DNA of 64,000 nucleotides from Stutzerimonas stutzeri (GCF_024448715.1 NZ_JAMOHZ010000004.1:62001-126000); one strand, 5' to 3'. Counted from the first letter of the stretch, positions 1 to 8,656 are shown. Program-made: numbers and translations. Notes: a model not told the origin generated them from the letters alone.

Positions 1-806
1 ACATCTACGACGCGTCCGAATCGGACGTCGATATCCAGGTCACCGGCTATCAGTGGAAGTGGCACTACAAATACCTGGGCGAGGATGTCGAATTCTTCAG
101 CAACCTCACCACGCCGCGCGACCAGATCAACAATCTTGCGCCCAAGGGTGAGCACTACCTGCTTGAGGTAGATCAACCGCTGGTGATTCCGGTCGGCGCC
201 AAGGTGCGCTTCCTGATCACCTCGGCGGACGTCATTCATTCCTGGTGGGTGCCAGACCTGGCAGTGAAAAAGGACGCGATCCCCGGCTTCATCAACGAAT
301 CCTGGACCCGCATCGACGAGCCCGGCATCTACCGCGGCCAGTGCACCGAACTGTGCGGCAAGGACCACGGCTTCATGCCGGTGGTCGTGGATGTGAAGTC
401 GCAGGAAGACTACGCCGCCTGGTTGGGCGAGAAGAAGGCCGAGGCGGCCAAACTCGCCGAGCTGACCAGCAAGGAATGGACGCTCGAAGAGCTGGTCGCC
501 CGCGGCGAGACGGTTTACCAGACCAACTGCGCGTCCTGCCACCAGCCGACCGGTGAAGGCCTGCCGCCGATGTTCCCGGCGCTTAAAGGCTCGCCTATCG
601 CCACTGGCGAGGCGGAAAACCACCTGAGTATCGTCGTCAAAGGTTCGCCGGGTACCGCGATGCCAGCCTTCGGGCCTCAGCTGTCGGAGGTCGACCTCGC
701 TGCCGTGGTGACCTACGAACGTAACGCGTGGGGCAACGACAAGGGCGACATGGTCACGCCGAAAGACGTGCTCGTCTTCAAACAGGCCGAAGAAGCCACC
801 CAGTAA
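1..806 (+). CDS. coxB: Cytochrome c oxidase subunit II with fused cytochrome c domain (5' partial)
   Basis: Subunit II of the aa3/caa3-type terminal oxidase; it takes electrons from soluble cytochrome c at the binuclear CuA site and passes them to subunit I. The reading frame is open from base 3, so the start and the two N-terminal membrane helices lie left of the window. Visible CuA ligands are the His of VIHSWWVP and the CTELCGKDHGFM block (two Cys, His, Met). The C-terminal part carries a CASCH heme c motif and a distal Met region (GTAMPAFG), so it is the cytochrome c-fused form usual in pseudomonads. It lies 12 bases upstream of coxA. Family assignment is firm; only the N-terminus is missing. 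Confidence 0.96.
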   Translation, partial: IYDASESDVDIQVTGYQWKWHYKYLGEDVEFFSNLTTPRDQINNLAPKGEHYLLEVDQPLVIPVGAKVRFLITSADVIHSWWVPDLAVKKDAIPGFINESWTRIDEPGIYRGQCTELCGKDHGFMPVVVDVKSQEDYAAWLGEKKAEAAKLAELTSKEWTLEELVARGETVYQTNCASCHQPTGEGLPPMFPALKGSPIATGEAENHLSIVVKGSPGTAMPAFGPQLSEVDLAAVVTYERNAWGNDKGDMVTPKDVLVFKQAEEATQ

Positions 807-818
807 GAGGATCAGGCG

Positions 819-2447
819 ATGAGTGCAGTGATCGACGATCATGGTCATGTCGGGCATGACCATCACCACGGCCCAGCCAAGGGCCTCATGCGCTGGGTGC
901 TGACGACCAACCACAAGGACATCGGTTCGATGTACCTATGGTTCAGCTTCTGCGCCTTCTTGCTGGGCGGTTCGATGGCCATGGTCATCCGCGCCGAATT
1001 GTTCCAGCCGGGCCTGCAAATCGTGCAGCCGGAATTCTTCAACCAGATGACCACGATGCATGGCCTGATAATGGTCTTCGGCGCGGTGATGCCAGCCTTC
1101 GTCGGCCTGGCCAACTGGATGATTCCGCTGATGATCGGCGCGCCGGACATGGCCTTGCCGCGGATGAACAACTTCAGCTTCTGGCTGCTACCGGCAGCTT
1201 TCACCCTGCTGGTTAGCACCTTGTTCATGGAGGGTGGCGGGCCCAACTTCGGCTGGACTTTCTATGCGCCGTTGTCGACCACGTATGCGCCTGAGTCGGT
1301 GACCTTTTTCATCTTCGCCATCCACCTGATGGGCATCAGCTCGATCATGGGCGCGATCAACGTGGTCGCCACCATCCTCAACCTGCGCGCGCCGGGCATG
1401 ACGTTGATGAAGATGCCGCTGTTCGTCTGGACCTGGCTGATTACCGCCTTCCTGCTGATCGCAGTGATGCCAGTGCTGGCCGGTGTGGTAACGATGATGC
1501 TGATGGACATCCATTTCGGCACCAGTTTCTTCAGTGCGGCGGGCGGTGGCGACCCGGTGCTGTTCCAGCACGTGTTCTGGTTCTTCGGCCATCCCGAGGT
1601 GTACATCATGATCCTGCCGGCGTTCGGCGCCGTCAGCTCGATCATTCCGGCGTTCTCGCGCAAGCCGCTGTTTGGCTACACCTCGATGGTCTACGCCACC
1701 GGCGCTATCGCCTTCCTCTCGTTCATCGTCTGGTCGCACCACATGTTCACCGTCGGCATCCCGCTGACCGGCGAGCTGTTCTTCATGTACGCGACCATGC
1801 TGATTGCAGTGCCGACCGGGGTGAAGGTGTTCAACTGGGTCTCGACCATGTGGCGTGGCTCGTTGACCTTCGAGACGCCGATGCTGTTCGCCGTGGCCTT
1901 CGTCATCCTGTTCAGCATCGGCGGCTTCTCCGGGTTGATGCTGGCCATCGCCCCGGCGGACTTCCAGTACCACGACACCTATTTCGTGGTGGCGCACTTC
2001 CACTATGTGCTGGTGCCCGGTGCGATCTTCGGCATCTTCGCCTCGGCCTACTACTGGCTGCCCAAGTGGACCGGGCATATGTACGACGAGACGTTGGCCA
2101 AGCTGCATTTCTGGATGAGTTTCATCGGCATGAACCTGGCGTTCTTCCCGATGCACTTCGTCGGGCTGGCCGGCATGCCGCGACGGATCCCCGACTACAA
2201 CATGATGTTCGCCAACTTCAACATGGTCTCGAGCATCGGCGCCTTCATGTTCGGTACCACTCAGCTCTTGTTCTTGTTCATCGTCATCAAGTGCATCCGC
2301 GGCGGCCCGGCTGCTGCGGCCAAACCCTGGGACGGTGCCGAGGGACTGGAGTGGAGCGTGCCATCGCCCGCGCCCTACCATACCTTCAGCGTGCCGCCGA
2401 GCGTGGAGGAACTGCACGAGCACCGCACGGGGCCCAAGCATGAGTAG
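819..2447 (+). CDS. coxA: Cytochrome c oxidase subunit I
   Basis: Catalytic heme-copper subunit that reduces O2 and pumps protons in the inner membrane. It has 542 residues, about 12 membrane helices, and all metal ligands: H81 (low-spin heme), H258 and Y262 of HPEVY (cross-linked CuB site), H307-H308 (CuB), and H393/H395 in AHFHYVL (the two hemes). The ATG follows an AGGATCAGGCG ribosome site. The cytoplasmic N-terminus is unusually His-rich (DDHGHVGHDHHHG, residues 6-18). The C-terminal tail is polar and also His-containing. It is the second gene of the cox operon; a REP doublet separates it from ctaG. Confidence 0.97.
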   Translation: MSAVIDDHGHVGHDHHHGPAKGLMRWVLTTNHKDIGSMYLWFSFCAFLLGGSMAMVIRAELFQPGLQIVQPEFFNQMTTMHGLIMVFGAVMPAFVGLANWMIPLMIGAPDMALPRMNNFSFWLLPAAFTLLVSTLFMEGGGPNFGWTFYAPLSTTYAPESVTFFIFAIHLMGISSIMGAINVVATILNLRAPGMTLMKMPLFVWTWLITAFLLIAVMPVLAGVVTMMLMDIHFGTSFFSAAGGGDPVLFQHVFWFFGHPEVYIMILPAFGAVSSIIPAFSRKPLFGYTSMVYATGAIAFLSFIVWSHHMFTVGIPLTGELFFMYATMLIAVPTGVKVFNWVSTMWRGSLTFETPMLFAVAFVILFSIGGFSGLMLAIAPADFQYHDTYFVVAHFHYVLVPGAIFGIFASAYYWLPKWTGHMYDETLAKLHFWMSFIGMNLAFFPMHFVGLAGMPRRIPDYNMMFANFNMVSSIGAFMFGTTQLLFLFIVIKCIRGGPAAAAKPWDGAEGLEWSVPSPAPYHTFSVPPSVEELHEHRTGPKHE

Positions 2448-2539
2448 CGTTAGGGCCGTTGAAGGCTGCAGGCTGGAAGCTGGACGAATGGTGGCTTCAA
2501 TGGCGTGCGCTGCGGCTGCTCGAGAGTTGGCCACTGGCT

Positions 2540-2616
2540 GCACTGGTGGGCTGAAGCCCACCCTACAAAAGATTCATACTTCGAGCCGAGTAGGGTGGGC
2601 TTCAGCCCACCAGTGC
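2540..2616. repeat. REP doublet (two head-to-head palindromic units)
   Basis: Bases 2540-2565 and 2591-2616 are perfect reverse complements (26 of 26), separated by 25 bases. Each unit is itself palindromic around GTGGGCTGAAGCCCAC. This is the REP/BIME type very common in the P. stutzeri group, mobilised in trans by RAYT (TnpA-REP) transposases. It sits in the 228-base gap between coxA and ctaG, inside the cox operon, and would form a strong mRNA hairpin there. Confidence 0.85.
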
Positions 2617-2675
2617 AAGAGTGCCAAGCCGAAGCCTGTTTTGCTCGGTAAACGGCCCAATGCGAGGAAGATGCG

Positions 2676-3257
2676 ATGAGCGATTCCCTGCCCACCGCCC
2701 GCTTGGTGCGCCGTCTGCTGCTCGTCGTCGTAGCAATGTTCACTTTCGGCTTCGCTCTGGTGCCGATCTACGACGTGATGTGCAAGGCATTCGGCATTAA
2801 CGGCAAGACCGCTGGCGCCTACGAGGGTACGCAGACGGTGGACGAGGCTCGCCAAGTGCGGGTGCAGTTCCTTGCCACCAATGCCGCGGGAATGGTCTGG
2901 GAATTCAAGCCAGTGGCCGATCAGATCAGCGTGAATCCCGGTTCCAGCCGGGAAATGCGCTTCGTTGCCTACAACCCCACCGACAAGCCGATGACGGCGC
3001 AGGCGGTGCCCAGTGTGTCGCCATCCAAGGCGGCCGCTTTTTTTCACAAAACCGAGTGCTTCTGCTTTACCCAACAAGTGCTGCAACCCGGTGAACGCAT
3101 CGAGATGCCGGTGCGCTTCATCGTCGATCGTGATCTGCCCGCCGACGTGCGTCACCTGACGCTCGCCTACACCCTGTTCGACATCACGTCTCGCCAACCC
3201 CCTGTCGCCGTCGTTGATCAGGCGTCCGCGGTGGCGGCGAAGGAGAGTCTGCAATGA
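2676..3257 (+). CDS. ctaG: Cytochrome c oxidase assembly protein CtaG (Cox11 family)
   Basis: Cox11-type copper chaperone that inserts CuB into subunit I. It has 193 residues with one N-terminal membrane anchor (about residues 12-31) and a periplasmic immunoglobulin-like domain. The copper-binding pair lies in ECFCF (C128, C130), the family hallmark; another conserved Cys is at C36 just after the helix. The ATG is preceded by GAGGAAG. Its stop overlaps the coxC start (ATGA), indicating translational coupling. Same position as in the P. aeruginosa coxB-coxA-ctaG-coIII order. Confidence 0.95.
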   Translation: MSDSLPTARLVRRLLLVVVAMFTFGFALVPIYDVMCKAFGINGKTAGAYEGTQTVDEARQVRVQFLATNAAGMVWEFKPVADQISVNPGSSREMRFVAYNPTDKPMTAQAVPSVSPSKAAAFFHKTECFCFTQQVLQPGERIEMPVRFIVDRDLPADVRHLTLAYTLFDITSRQPPVAVVDQASAVAAKESLQ

Positions 3258-4153
3258 GCCAACAGACCACCACGCACGAGAATTACTACGTTCCAGCCCA
3301 GAGCAAATGGCCGATCATCGCCACGATCGCGCTATTGGTCACTGTTTATGGTCTCGGCACCTGGTTCAACGACCTCAAGGCCGAGCGCGCAGAATCCAAT
3401 GGCCCGCTGATCTTCTTCATCGGCGCGTTGCTGATCGCCTACATGATGTTCGGCTGGTTCGGCTCGGTAGTGCGCGAGGGCCGTGCCGGGCTCTACAGCG
3501 CGCAGATGGATCGCTCGTTCCGCTGGGGCATGAGCTGGTTCATCTTCTCTGAGGTGATGTTCTTTCTTGCCTTTTTCGGCGTTCTTTTCTACGTCCGCTA
3601 TTGGGCGGGCCCCTGGCTCGGTGGCGGTGGCGACAAAGGCGTCAGCAACATGCTCTGGCCCAATTTCGAATACACCTGGCCGCTGCTGAACAACCCGGAT
3701 CCCCAGCTCTATCCAGCGCCTGAAGGCACCATCAGTCCTTGGGGATTGCCGTTGATCAACACCCTCTTGCTGGTCAGCTCCAGCTTTACCGTGACCTGGG
3801 CGCATCACGCACTGCGCAAGGGGAATCGCAAGCACCTCAAGCTCGGACTGGGTTTGACCGTGCTCCTCGGCGCCTCGTTTCTAGCCCTGCAAGCTGAGGA
3901 GTATGTGCACGCTTATACCGAGCTCGGGCTGACGCTTGGCTCGGGCATCTACGGCGCAACCTTCTTCATGCTCACAGGCTTTCACGGCGCTCACGTGACG
4001 ATGGGCGCAATTATTCTGACGGTGATGCTGGTGCGTAGTTTTCGCGGCCACTTCACGCCGGAGCAGCACTTCGGTTTCGAGGCCGCGACGTGGTACTGGC
4101 ATTTTGTCGATGTGGTGTGGATCGGCCTGTTCATCTTCGTTTATGTGCTGTAG
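3254..4153 (+). CDS. coxC: Cytochrome c oxidase subunit III
   Basis: Third core subunit of the oxidase, a seven-helix membrane protein that stabilises subunit I turnover. It has 299 residues. Family signatures are WGMSWFIFSEVMFF near residue 95, EEYVHAYT in the middle, and FHGAHVTMG and WHFVDVVW in the last two helices. An insert of about 45 residues (WLGGGGDKGVSNMLWPNFEY region) between helices is typical of Pseudomonas CoxC. It starts within the ctaG stop codon. It is the last plus-strand gene before a small convergent gene. Confidence 0.96.
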   Translation: MSQQTTTHENYYVPAQSKWPIIATIALLVTVYGLGTWFNDLKAERAESNGPLIFFIGALLIAYMMFGWFGSVVREGRAGLYSAQMDRSFRWGMSWFIFSEVMFFLAFFGVLFYVRYWAGPWLGGGGDKGVSNMLWPNFEYTWPLLNNPDPQLYPAPEGTISPWGLPLINTLLLVSSSFTVTWAHHALRKGNRKHLKLGLGLTVLLGASFLALQAEEYVHAYTELGLTLGSGIYGATFFMLTGFHGAHVTMGAIILTVMLVRSFRGHFTPEQHFGFEAATWYWHFVDVVWIGLFIFVYVL

Positions 4154-4223
4154 CACCGGGATCGGGGCTGGCGGCTATTCGCGCAAAAGCGCCGATGGTC
4201 GCAACAGTGGACAGGGATCGTAC

Positions 4224-4250
4224 GATGGGAAGAAACCCATCATGGTTTTA
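4224..4250. terminator. Weak hairpin after coxC
   Basis: GATGGG (4224-4229) pairs with CCCATC (4236-4241) around an AAGAAA loop, followed by GGTTTTA. It lies between the end of coxC and the convergent small gene at 4261-4461. The stem is short, so a terminator role is only suggested. Confidence 0.3.
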
Positions 4251-4260
4251 CCGATGTGTC

Positions 4261-4461
4261 TTAACCGAACCCCGGCTGCAACTGGCCGGTATAGAAACCC
4301 CAGGCGATCAGCGCAATCGTCAGGGCCGAAAGCGAGACGCGAACGAATAGTGCAGTGACCATACGAGACGAACGACCTTCGTCCTTGACCAGAAAGAACA
4401 AACCACTGAACAGACTGACCAGCGTGGCTACTAATAACAGAACAATCGCCGCCTTGAGCAT
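4261..4461 (-). CDS. Small twin-transmembrane protein (DUF2909 family)
   Basis: A 66-residue protein starting MLKAAIVLLLVATLV and ending QLQPGFG. It has two predicted membrane helices (about residues 3-25 and 38-57) joined by a short charged loop (KDEGRSSR). Start chosen at the ATG at 4461 because upstream codons look non-coding and overlap the SURF1 leader. This is the small twin-TM gene found between coIII and SURF1 in Pseudomonas cox clusters, on the opposite strand. Its role is unknown; association with oxidase assembly rests on context only. Confidence 0.8.
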   Translation of the reverse strand: MLKAAIVLLLVATLVSLFSGLFFLVKDEGRSSRMVTALFVRVSLSALTIALIAWGFYTGQLQPGFG

Positions 4462-4543
4462 GAGCGGGTCCGCCGTGACAGGTGAACTGGGGGAAGTGGG
4501 GGTGCAGTATAGCCAGCCGGATCGATACGCCGCAGGGCATGGC

Positions 4544-5251
4544 ATGAACGGCTTCAAACCCGGTCTGGTGCCAACGTTGGTGGTGCTGACCTTGCTACCG
4601 GTGCTGGTCTGGCTGGGCTTTTGGCAGCTGGAGCGCGGGGAGCAGAAGCGCGACATGCTGGCGCGCCAGGAGGCTCGCCAACAGGCAGCGCCCGTGGGGC
4701 CCGAGCAGATCGAACAGCTTGCCGATCCCGCCTACAGTCGAATCTATTTGCAGGGCAGCTTCGATTCCGAGCACAGCTTTCTGCTGGACAGCCGCACGCG
4801 CGACGGACAGGTCGGCGTCGAGCTATTGCAACCCTTTCAGGATCAGCCCAGCGGTCGCTGGGTCCTGGTGAATCGTGGCTGGATACCCTGGCCGGATCGG
4901 CGAATCCCACCGAAATTCGACACGCCGGATCGCCCGCTGAAGCTGGCTGCCTGGACCTACGCACCCAGCGGAAAGCCCTTCATTCTCAACAGCCGAATGG
5001 CGGAGGGTTGGCCACGGTTGATCAATCACGTCGATGTCGAGGCGCTTTGGCAGTTGCTCGGCCGCGACGGTGTCGCCTACGAGTTACGGCTAGAGCCGGG
5101 CCCGACGGCCTACCGCGCCGACTGGCCGATCACCAGTATGCGTCCGCAGCAGCATCTGGGTTACGCCGTGCAGTGGTTTGCGCTGGCGGCAGCGTTGCTG
5201 GCGTTGTTCATTTACTTCGGCGTGCATCAGGCACGGGGGAGAAAGCAGTGA
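4544..5251 (+). CDS. SURF1 family cytochrome oxidase biogenesis protein
   Basis: SURF1/Shy1 homologue that helps place heme A into subunit I. It has 235 residues with membrane helices at the N-terminus (PTLVVLTLLPVLVWLGFWQL) and C-terminus (FALAAALLALFIYFGVH), the family topology. Conserved features include WQLERGEQKRDML after helix 1, VLVNRGWIPW in the middle, and HLGYAVQWF before helix 2. The ATG at 4544 is chosen because upstream in-frame sequence lies across the small DUF2909 gene. It overlaps the next gene by four bases, so the two are probably cotranslated. Confidence 0.92.
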   Translation: MNGFKPGLVPTLVVLTLLPVLVWLGFWQLERGEQKRDMLARQEARQQAAPVGPEQIEQLADPAYSRIYLQGSFDSEHSFLLDSRTRDGQVGVELLQPFQDQPSGRWVLVNRGWIPWPDRRIPPKFDTPDRPLKLAAWTYAPSGKPFILNSRMAEGWPRLINHVDVEALWQLLGRDGVAYELRLEPGPTAYRADWPITSMRPQQHLGYAVQWFALAAALLALFIYFGVHQARGRKQ

Positions 5252-5832
5252 ATGCAATGAATCCGACGATCTATCCTGCCCAACGGCGTCGCGGGCGGCT
5301 CCAGCTGCTGCTGATCCTGGCCGTGGTGGTCGGCCCCATGCTGCTGGCCTCGGCGATGTACCGTTTCAATTTCTGGGTGCCGGAAACCCGAACCTACGAT
5401 GGCGCTCTGGTCGCAACCGGCCAGGGCCGCGATGCGCTCGGCGTGACCGTGCCGGCAGTGGCCGAGCCTCGCTGGGAACTGCTGGTTACGGCGCCGGAAG
5501 GCTGCGCCGAGGATTGCCAGCAACTTGTCTATCTGGCGCGGCAGATCAACATCGGCCTGGCGCGTGAAGCCGGACGCGCCAGCCATGCGCTCGCCAGCGG
5601 GCAGGCGCTGACCGCAGATTACGATCAGCGTCTTCAGCGTGAATACCCGCAACTGCAGCGCTATTCCCTGGACCCAGCGGTATATGCCCATCACCCCGAG
5701 GCGCCCGGCGGCGCGCAGCTGTGGATCGTCGATCCGCACGGCAATCTGGTCCTGCGCTACGACGCGAAAGCCAACGGCAAGGCCATCCTCGACGATCTGA
5801 GGCACTTGTTGAAAATCTCCCAAATCGGCTGA
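5248..5832 (+). CDS. Membrane-anchored Sco-like protein of the cox cluster, function unknown
   Basis: A 194-residue protein with one membrane helix (about residues 18-38) and a periplasmic domain. I see a CxxxC motif (C86-AED-C90) just after a short hydrophobic strand, and a C-terminal LWIVDPHGNLVLRY stretch resembling the last strands of thioredoxin-fold Sco proteins; two His (H148-H149) precede it. Known Sco proteins bind copper through CxxxC plus a distal His, so a copper or thiol role in CuA/CuB assembly is inferred. GTG at 5248 is chosen because GGGGGAGA ends about five bases upstream; ATG at 5257 is the alternative. This gene is usually annotated hypothetical in Pseudomonas. Confidence 0.72.
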   Translation: MNAMNPTIYPAQRRRGRLQLLLILAVVVGPMLLASAMYRFNFWVPETRTYDGALVATGQGRDALGVTVPAVAEPRWELLVTAPEGCAEDCQQLVYLARQINIGLAREAGRASHALASGQALTADYDQRLQREYPQLQRYSLDPAVYAHHPEAPGGAQLWIVDPHGNLVLRYDAKANGKAILDDLRHLLKISQIG

Positions 5833-5889
5833 ACCAAGGCACTAGGCCGCCTCGCTGTAGTCCCAATCAGGCTGCCCAAGGAGAACAAG

Positions 5890-6957
5890 ATGGCAAAACC
5901 CGGATACCGTCTCGCTCTCGCCGCCACGCTTTTGGCCGTTGTGGTGGTCCTGCTCGGTGCCTATACGCGGCTGACCCATGCCGGGCTCGGCTGCCCTGAT
6001 TGGCCCGGCTGCTATGGCTTCCTTAGCGTGCCAATGAGCGAGCACAAGCAGAGCCTCGCCGCGCTGCGTTTTCCCGAAGCGCCGTTGGAGGTGCATAAGG
6101 GCTGGAACGAGATGGTGCACCGTTACTTCGCAGGCGCGCTGGGACTGGTGATTCTCGGGCTTGCCGTACAAGCGGTGCAGCGGCGCGCGCAGCCGGGCCA
6201 GCCGTTAAAGCTCCCCCTGTTGCTACTGGCGGTCGTAATCGCCCAGGCCGCGTTCGGTATGTGGACGGTCACCCTGCAGCTCTGGCCACAAGTGGTTACT
6301 GCACACCTGCTTGGCGGCTTCACCACCTTGAGCTTGTTGTTTCTGCTGAGCCTGCGGTTGTCGGGCATGCGCATCGACGTGCCCGTGATGCCGGCCAGGC
6401 TGCGCGCGCTGGCCGCCGGTGCGCTGTTGTTGGTGATCGGCCAGATCACACTTGGCGGCTGGGTCAGCAGCAACTATGCGGCCGTCGCGTGCACTGATTT
6501 CCCTACATGCCACGGCGAATGGTGGCCGCAGATGGATTTCGCTAATGCCTTTAATCTGGCCCAGCATGACATCGGCCCGAATTACCTTGGCGGCATGCTT
6601 TACGGCGAGGCGCGCACCGCCATCCACGTTACCCACCGTCTTGGCGCGTTGAGCGTGGCGTTGGTGCTGCTGGCACTCGCCTGGCAGCTCTGGCGCCATG
6701 GCCTGACGCGTCTGGCCGGGCTGTTGTTGGGGGCGCTGGTGCTGCAAATCGGGCTGGGTATCAGCAACGTACTGCTCAATCTGCCACTGGCAGTGGCCGT
6801 TGCCCATAACGCCGGTGGCGCGCTGCTGCTGCTGGTCTGCGTGTTGGTCAACCATCACCTCTACGTGGCGCACCGGCCTCATGCCATGGCTCAGCCGCAC
6901 GCGACGCCACGAACCCATTCGAATACCACGGGCGGGCTCGACCTGCCCCGCGCTTGA
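5890..6957 (+). CDS. ctaA: Heme A synthase (COX15/CtaA)
   Basis: Oxidises the C8 methyl of heme O to the formyl group of heme A for the oxidase; integral inner-membrane protein. It has 355 residues and about eight helices in two four-helix halves. Heme-binding His residues lie in HRYFAGALG and HLLGGFTT (first half) and HRLGALS and HNAGGALL (second half). Paired Cys occur in loop GLGCPDWPGC and in ACTDFPTC. The start has a strong AAGGAG site. It is followed 15 bases later by cyoE, the enzyme making its substrate. Confidence 0.95.
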   Translation: MAKPGYRLALAATLLAVVVVLLGAYTRLTHAGLGCPDWPGCYGFLSVPMSEHKQSLAALRFPEAPLEVHKGWNEMVHRYFAGALGLVILGLAVQAVQRRAQPGQPLKLPLLLLAVVIAQAAFGMWTVTLQLWPQVVTAHLLGGFTTLSLLFLLSLRLSGMRIDVPVMPARLRALAAGALLLVIGQITLGGWVSSNYAAVACTDFPTCHGEWWPQMDFANAFNLAQHDIGPNYLGGMLYGEARTAIHVTHRLGALSVALVLLALAWQLWRHGLTRLAGLLLGALVLQIGLGISNVLLNLPLAVAVAHNAGGALLLLVCVLVNHHLYVAHRPHAMAQPHATPRTHSNTTGGLDLPRA

Positions 6958-6972
6958 CCAAGGAGAATCCCC

Positions 6973-7872
6973 ATGGCGACTCTACTCAGCGAACGCGGCG
7001 CCCAGGCAAGCTGGCGCGATTATCTCGAGCTGACCAAGCCGAAAGTGGTGCTGCTGATGCTCATCACCTCACTGGTGGGCATGTTCCTCGCCACCCGCGC
7101 CGGCGTGCCCTGGACGGTGCTGCTATTCGGCAATCTCGGGATCGCGCTCTGTGCCGGTGGTGCGGCGGCAGTCAACCATGTGGTGGACCGCCGCATCGAT
7201 TCGGTCATGGCGCGGACCCACAAACGACCGCTAGCCGAAGGGCGAGTCTCGCCTGCTGCCGCGCTGCTGTTCGCGCTATTTCTCAGCGTGGCTGGCATGG
7301 GCTTGTTACTCGCCTTCACGAATGCACTTGCGGCCTGGCTGACGTTGGCTTCGCTGATTGGCTATGCGGTGATCTACACCGGTTTTCTCAAACGCGCCAC
7401 GCCGCAGAACATCGTCATCGGCGGGTTGGCCGGCGCTGCGCCACCGTTGCTCGGCTGGGTCGCGGTGACGGGCCAGGTGACCGCCGAGCCATTGCTGCTG
7501 GTGCTGATCATCTTTGCCTGGACGCCGCCGCACTTCTGGGCGCTGGCGATCCACCGCAAGGCGGAATACGCCAAGGTCAATGTCCCTATGTTGCCGGTGA
7601 CCCACGGCGAGCATTACACCAAGGTGCACATCCTGCTCTATACCGCCGTGCTACTGGCGGTGAGCTTCATGCCGTTCGCCATCCATATGAGTGGGCCGCT
7701 GTACCTGGCTGCGGCTGTGCTGCTGGGTGCACGCTTCCTGTTCTGGGCTATCGTGCTCTACCGCGACAGTCGGCCTCATGCGGCCATCAAGACCTTCAAA
7801 TTCAGCATCTGGTACTTGTTCGCGCTGTTCATCGCGCTGCTGGTTGATCATTATCTGCTGCTAAATATCTAG
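6973..7872 (+). CDS. cyoE: Protoheme IX farnesyltransferase (heme O synthase)
   Basis: UbiA-family prenyltransferase that adds a farnesyl group to protoheme, giving heme O. It has 299 residues and about nine membrane helices. The first Asp-rich substrate site is NHVVDRRIDSVMARTHKRP (about residues 72-90), and the conserved HFWALAIHRKAEYAKVNVPM stretch lies near residue 195. Also called ctaB when it sits in a cox cluster. AAGGAG precedes the ATG. With ctaA it forms the heme A branch of the operon. Confidence 0.95.
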   Translation: MATLLSERGAQASWRDYLELTKPKVVLLMLITSLVGMFLATRAGVPWTVLLFGNLGIALCAGGAAAVNHVVDRRIDSVMARTHKRPLAEGRVSPAAALLFALFLSVAGMGLLLAFTNALAAWLTLASLIGYAVIYTGFLKRATPQNIVIGGLAGAAPPLLGWVAVTGQVTAEPLLLVLIIFAWTPPHFWALAIHRKAEYAKVNVPMLPVTHGEHYTKVHILLYTAVLLAVSFMPFAIHMSGPLYLAAAVLLGARFLFWAIVLYRDSRPHAAIKTFKFSIWYLFALFIALLVDHYLLLNI

Positions 7873-7891
7873 CCACCCGCCAAGGACCTTC

Positions 7892-8524
7892 ATGACACGC
7901 ATCCAGAAAACCGTATTCATCCTCGTGGCGTTGGTTGCGCTGGTCATCGGTCTGACGGTTTACAAGGTGCTCAATACTGAGCAGCAGCTCGGCACTGCCG
8001 AGCTGCTGGATGCAGGCATCGTCATGCTGCCGCAGGGGCGTGATGTGCCAGACCTGACGCTGACCAACCAGGACGGCGAATCGGTATCGATGGACCAGCT
8101 CGAAGGGCGCTGGAACCTCCTATTTTTCGGCTATACCTTCTGCCCGGACATCTGCCCCGCAACCCTCGCGGAACTGCGGCAGCTGCGCAGCAAACTGCCC
8201 GAAGAAGCGAAACAGCGGATGCAGCCGATTCTGGTCAGCGTCGATCCCGAGCGTGACACCCCGGAGCAGTTGAAGAAGTACCTGGACTATTTCGGCGCCA
8301 ACTTTATCGGTCTGACCGGCCCGCTGGATGACATCCAGACCCTGGCCAACGCCGTCGGTGTCCCGTTCATCCCGGCCGATACCTCGAAGGAAAACTACAC
8401 CGTCGATCACGGCGGCAACCTTGCACTCATCGGCCCCGATGGTCGCCTACGCGGCTTTATCCGCGCCCCGCTGCGCCCCGAGAAACTTGCCGAGCAATTG
8501 CCCGTAGTGCTCGCGCAGAAGTAA
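7892..8524 (+). CDS. Sco1/SenC family copper chaperone
   Basis: Thioredoxin-fold, membrane-anchored protein that delivers copper to, or reduces, the CuA site of subunit II. It has 210 residues with an N-terminal helix (about residues 7-25). Copper ligands are C84 and C88 in FCPDIC and H173 in VDHGGN. It lies 19 bases after cyoE and ends the assembly cluster; a strong hairpin terminator follows. Comparison with the gene at 5248-5832 shows a similar CxxxC-distal-His layout. Confidence 0.93.
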   Translation: MTRIQKTVFILVALVALVIGLTVYKVLNTEQQLGTAELLDAGIVMLPQGRDVPDLTLTNQDGESVSMDQLEGRWNLLFFGYTFCPDICPATLAELRQLRSKLPEEAKQRMQPILVSVDPERDTPEQLKKYLDYFGANFIGLTGPLDDIQTLANAVGVPFIPADTSKENYTVDHGGNLALIGPDGRLRGFIRAPLRPEKLAEQLPVVLAQK

Positions 8525-8580
8525 CGGCGCGGCGATCCAGACCGATGGGTTTCACCTGCACGGCTCGTCCTATTGGCTTA

Positions 8581-8615
8581 AACGAAAAGGCCCGCATATT
8601 GCGGGCCTTTTCGTT
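8581..8615. terminator. Bidirectional rho-independent terminator
   Basis: A perfect 16-base stem (AACGAAAAGGCCCGCA paired with its complement) with a three-base TAT loop; the right arm ends in TTTTCGTT and the left arm begins AACGAAAA. It can serve both the cox cluster (plus) and metNIQ (minus), which converge here. Confidence 0.9.
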
Positions 8616-8656
8616 GGCGGGGCTGACGGCTGTTGCCGCCAGTTGTCTGCAAAGAC

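Noticed and set aside
1188..2561. Long minus-strand ORF (457 codons) over coxA
   Set aside because: It is the antisense shadow of coxA, rich in His, Arg, Gln and Glu with no domain, and coxA itself is unmistakable.
4355..4543. Upstream extension of the SURF1 reading frame
   Set aside because: The extra 63 codons run antisense through the DUF2909 gene and SURF1 homologues start near MNGFKPG.
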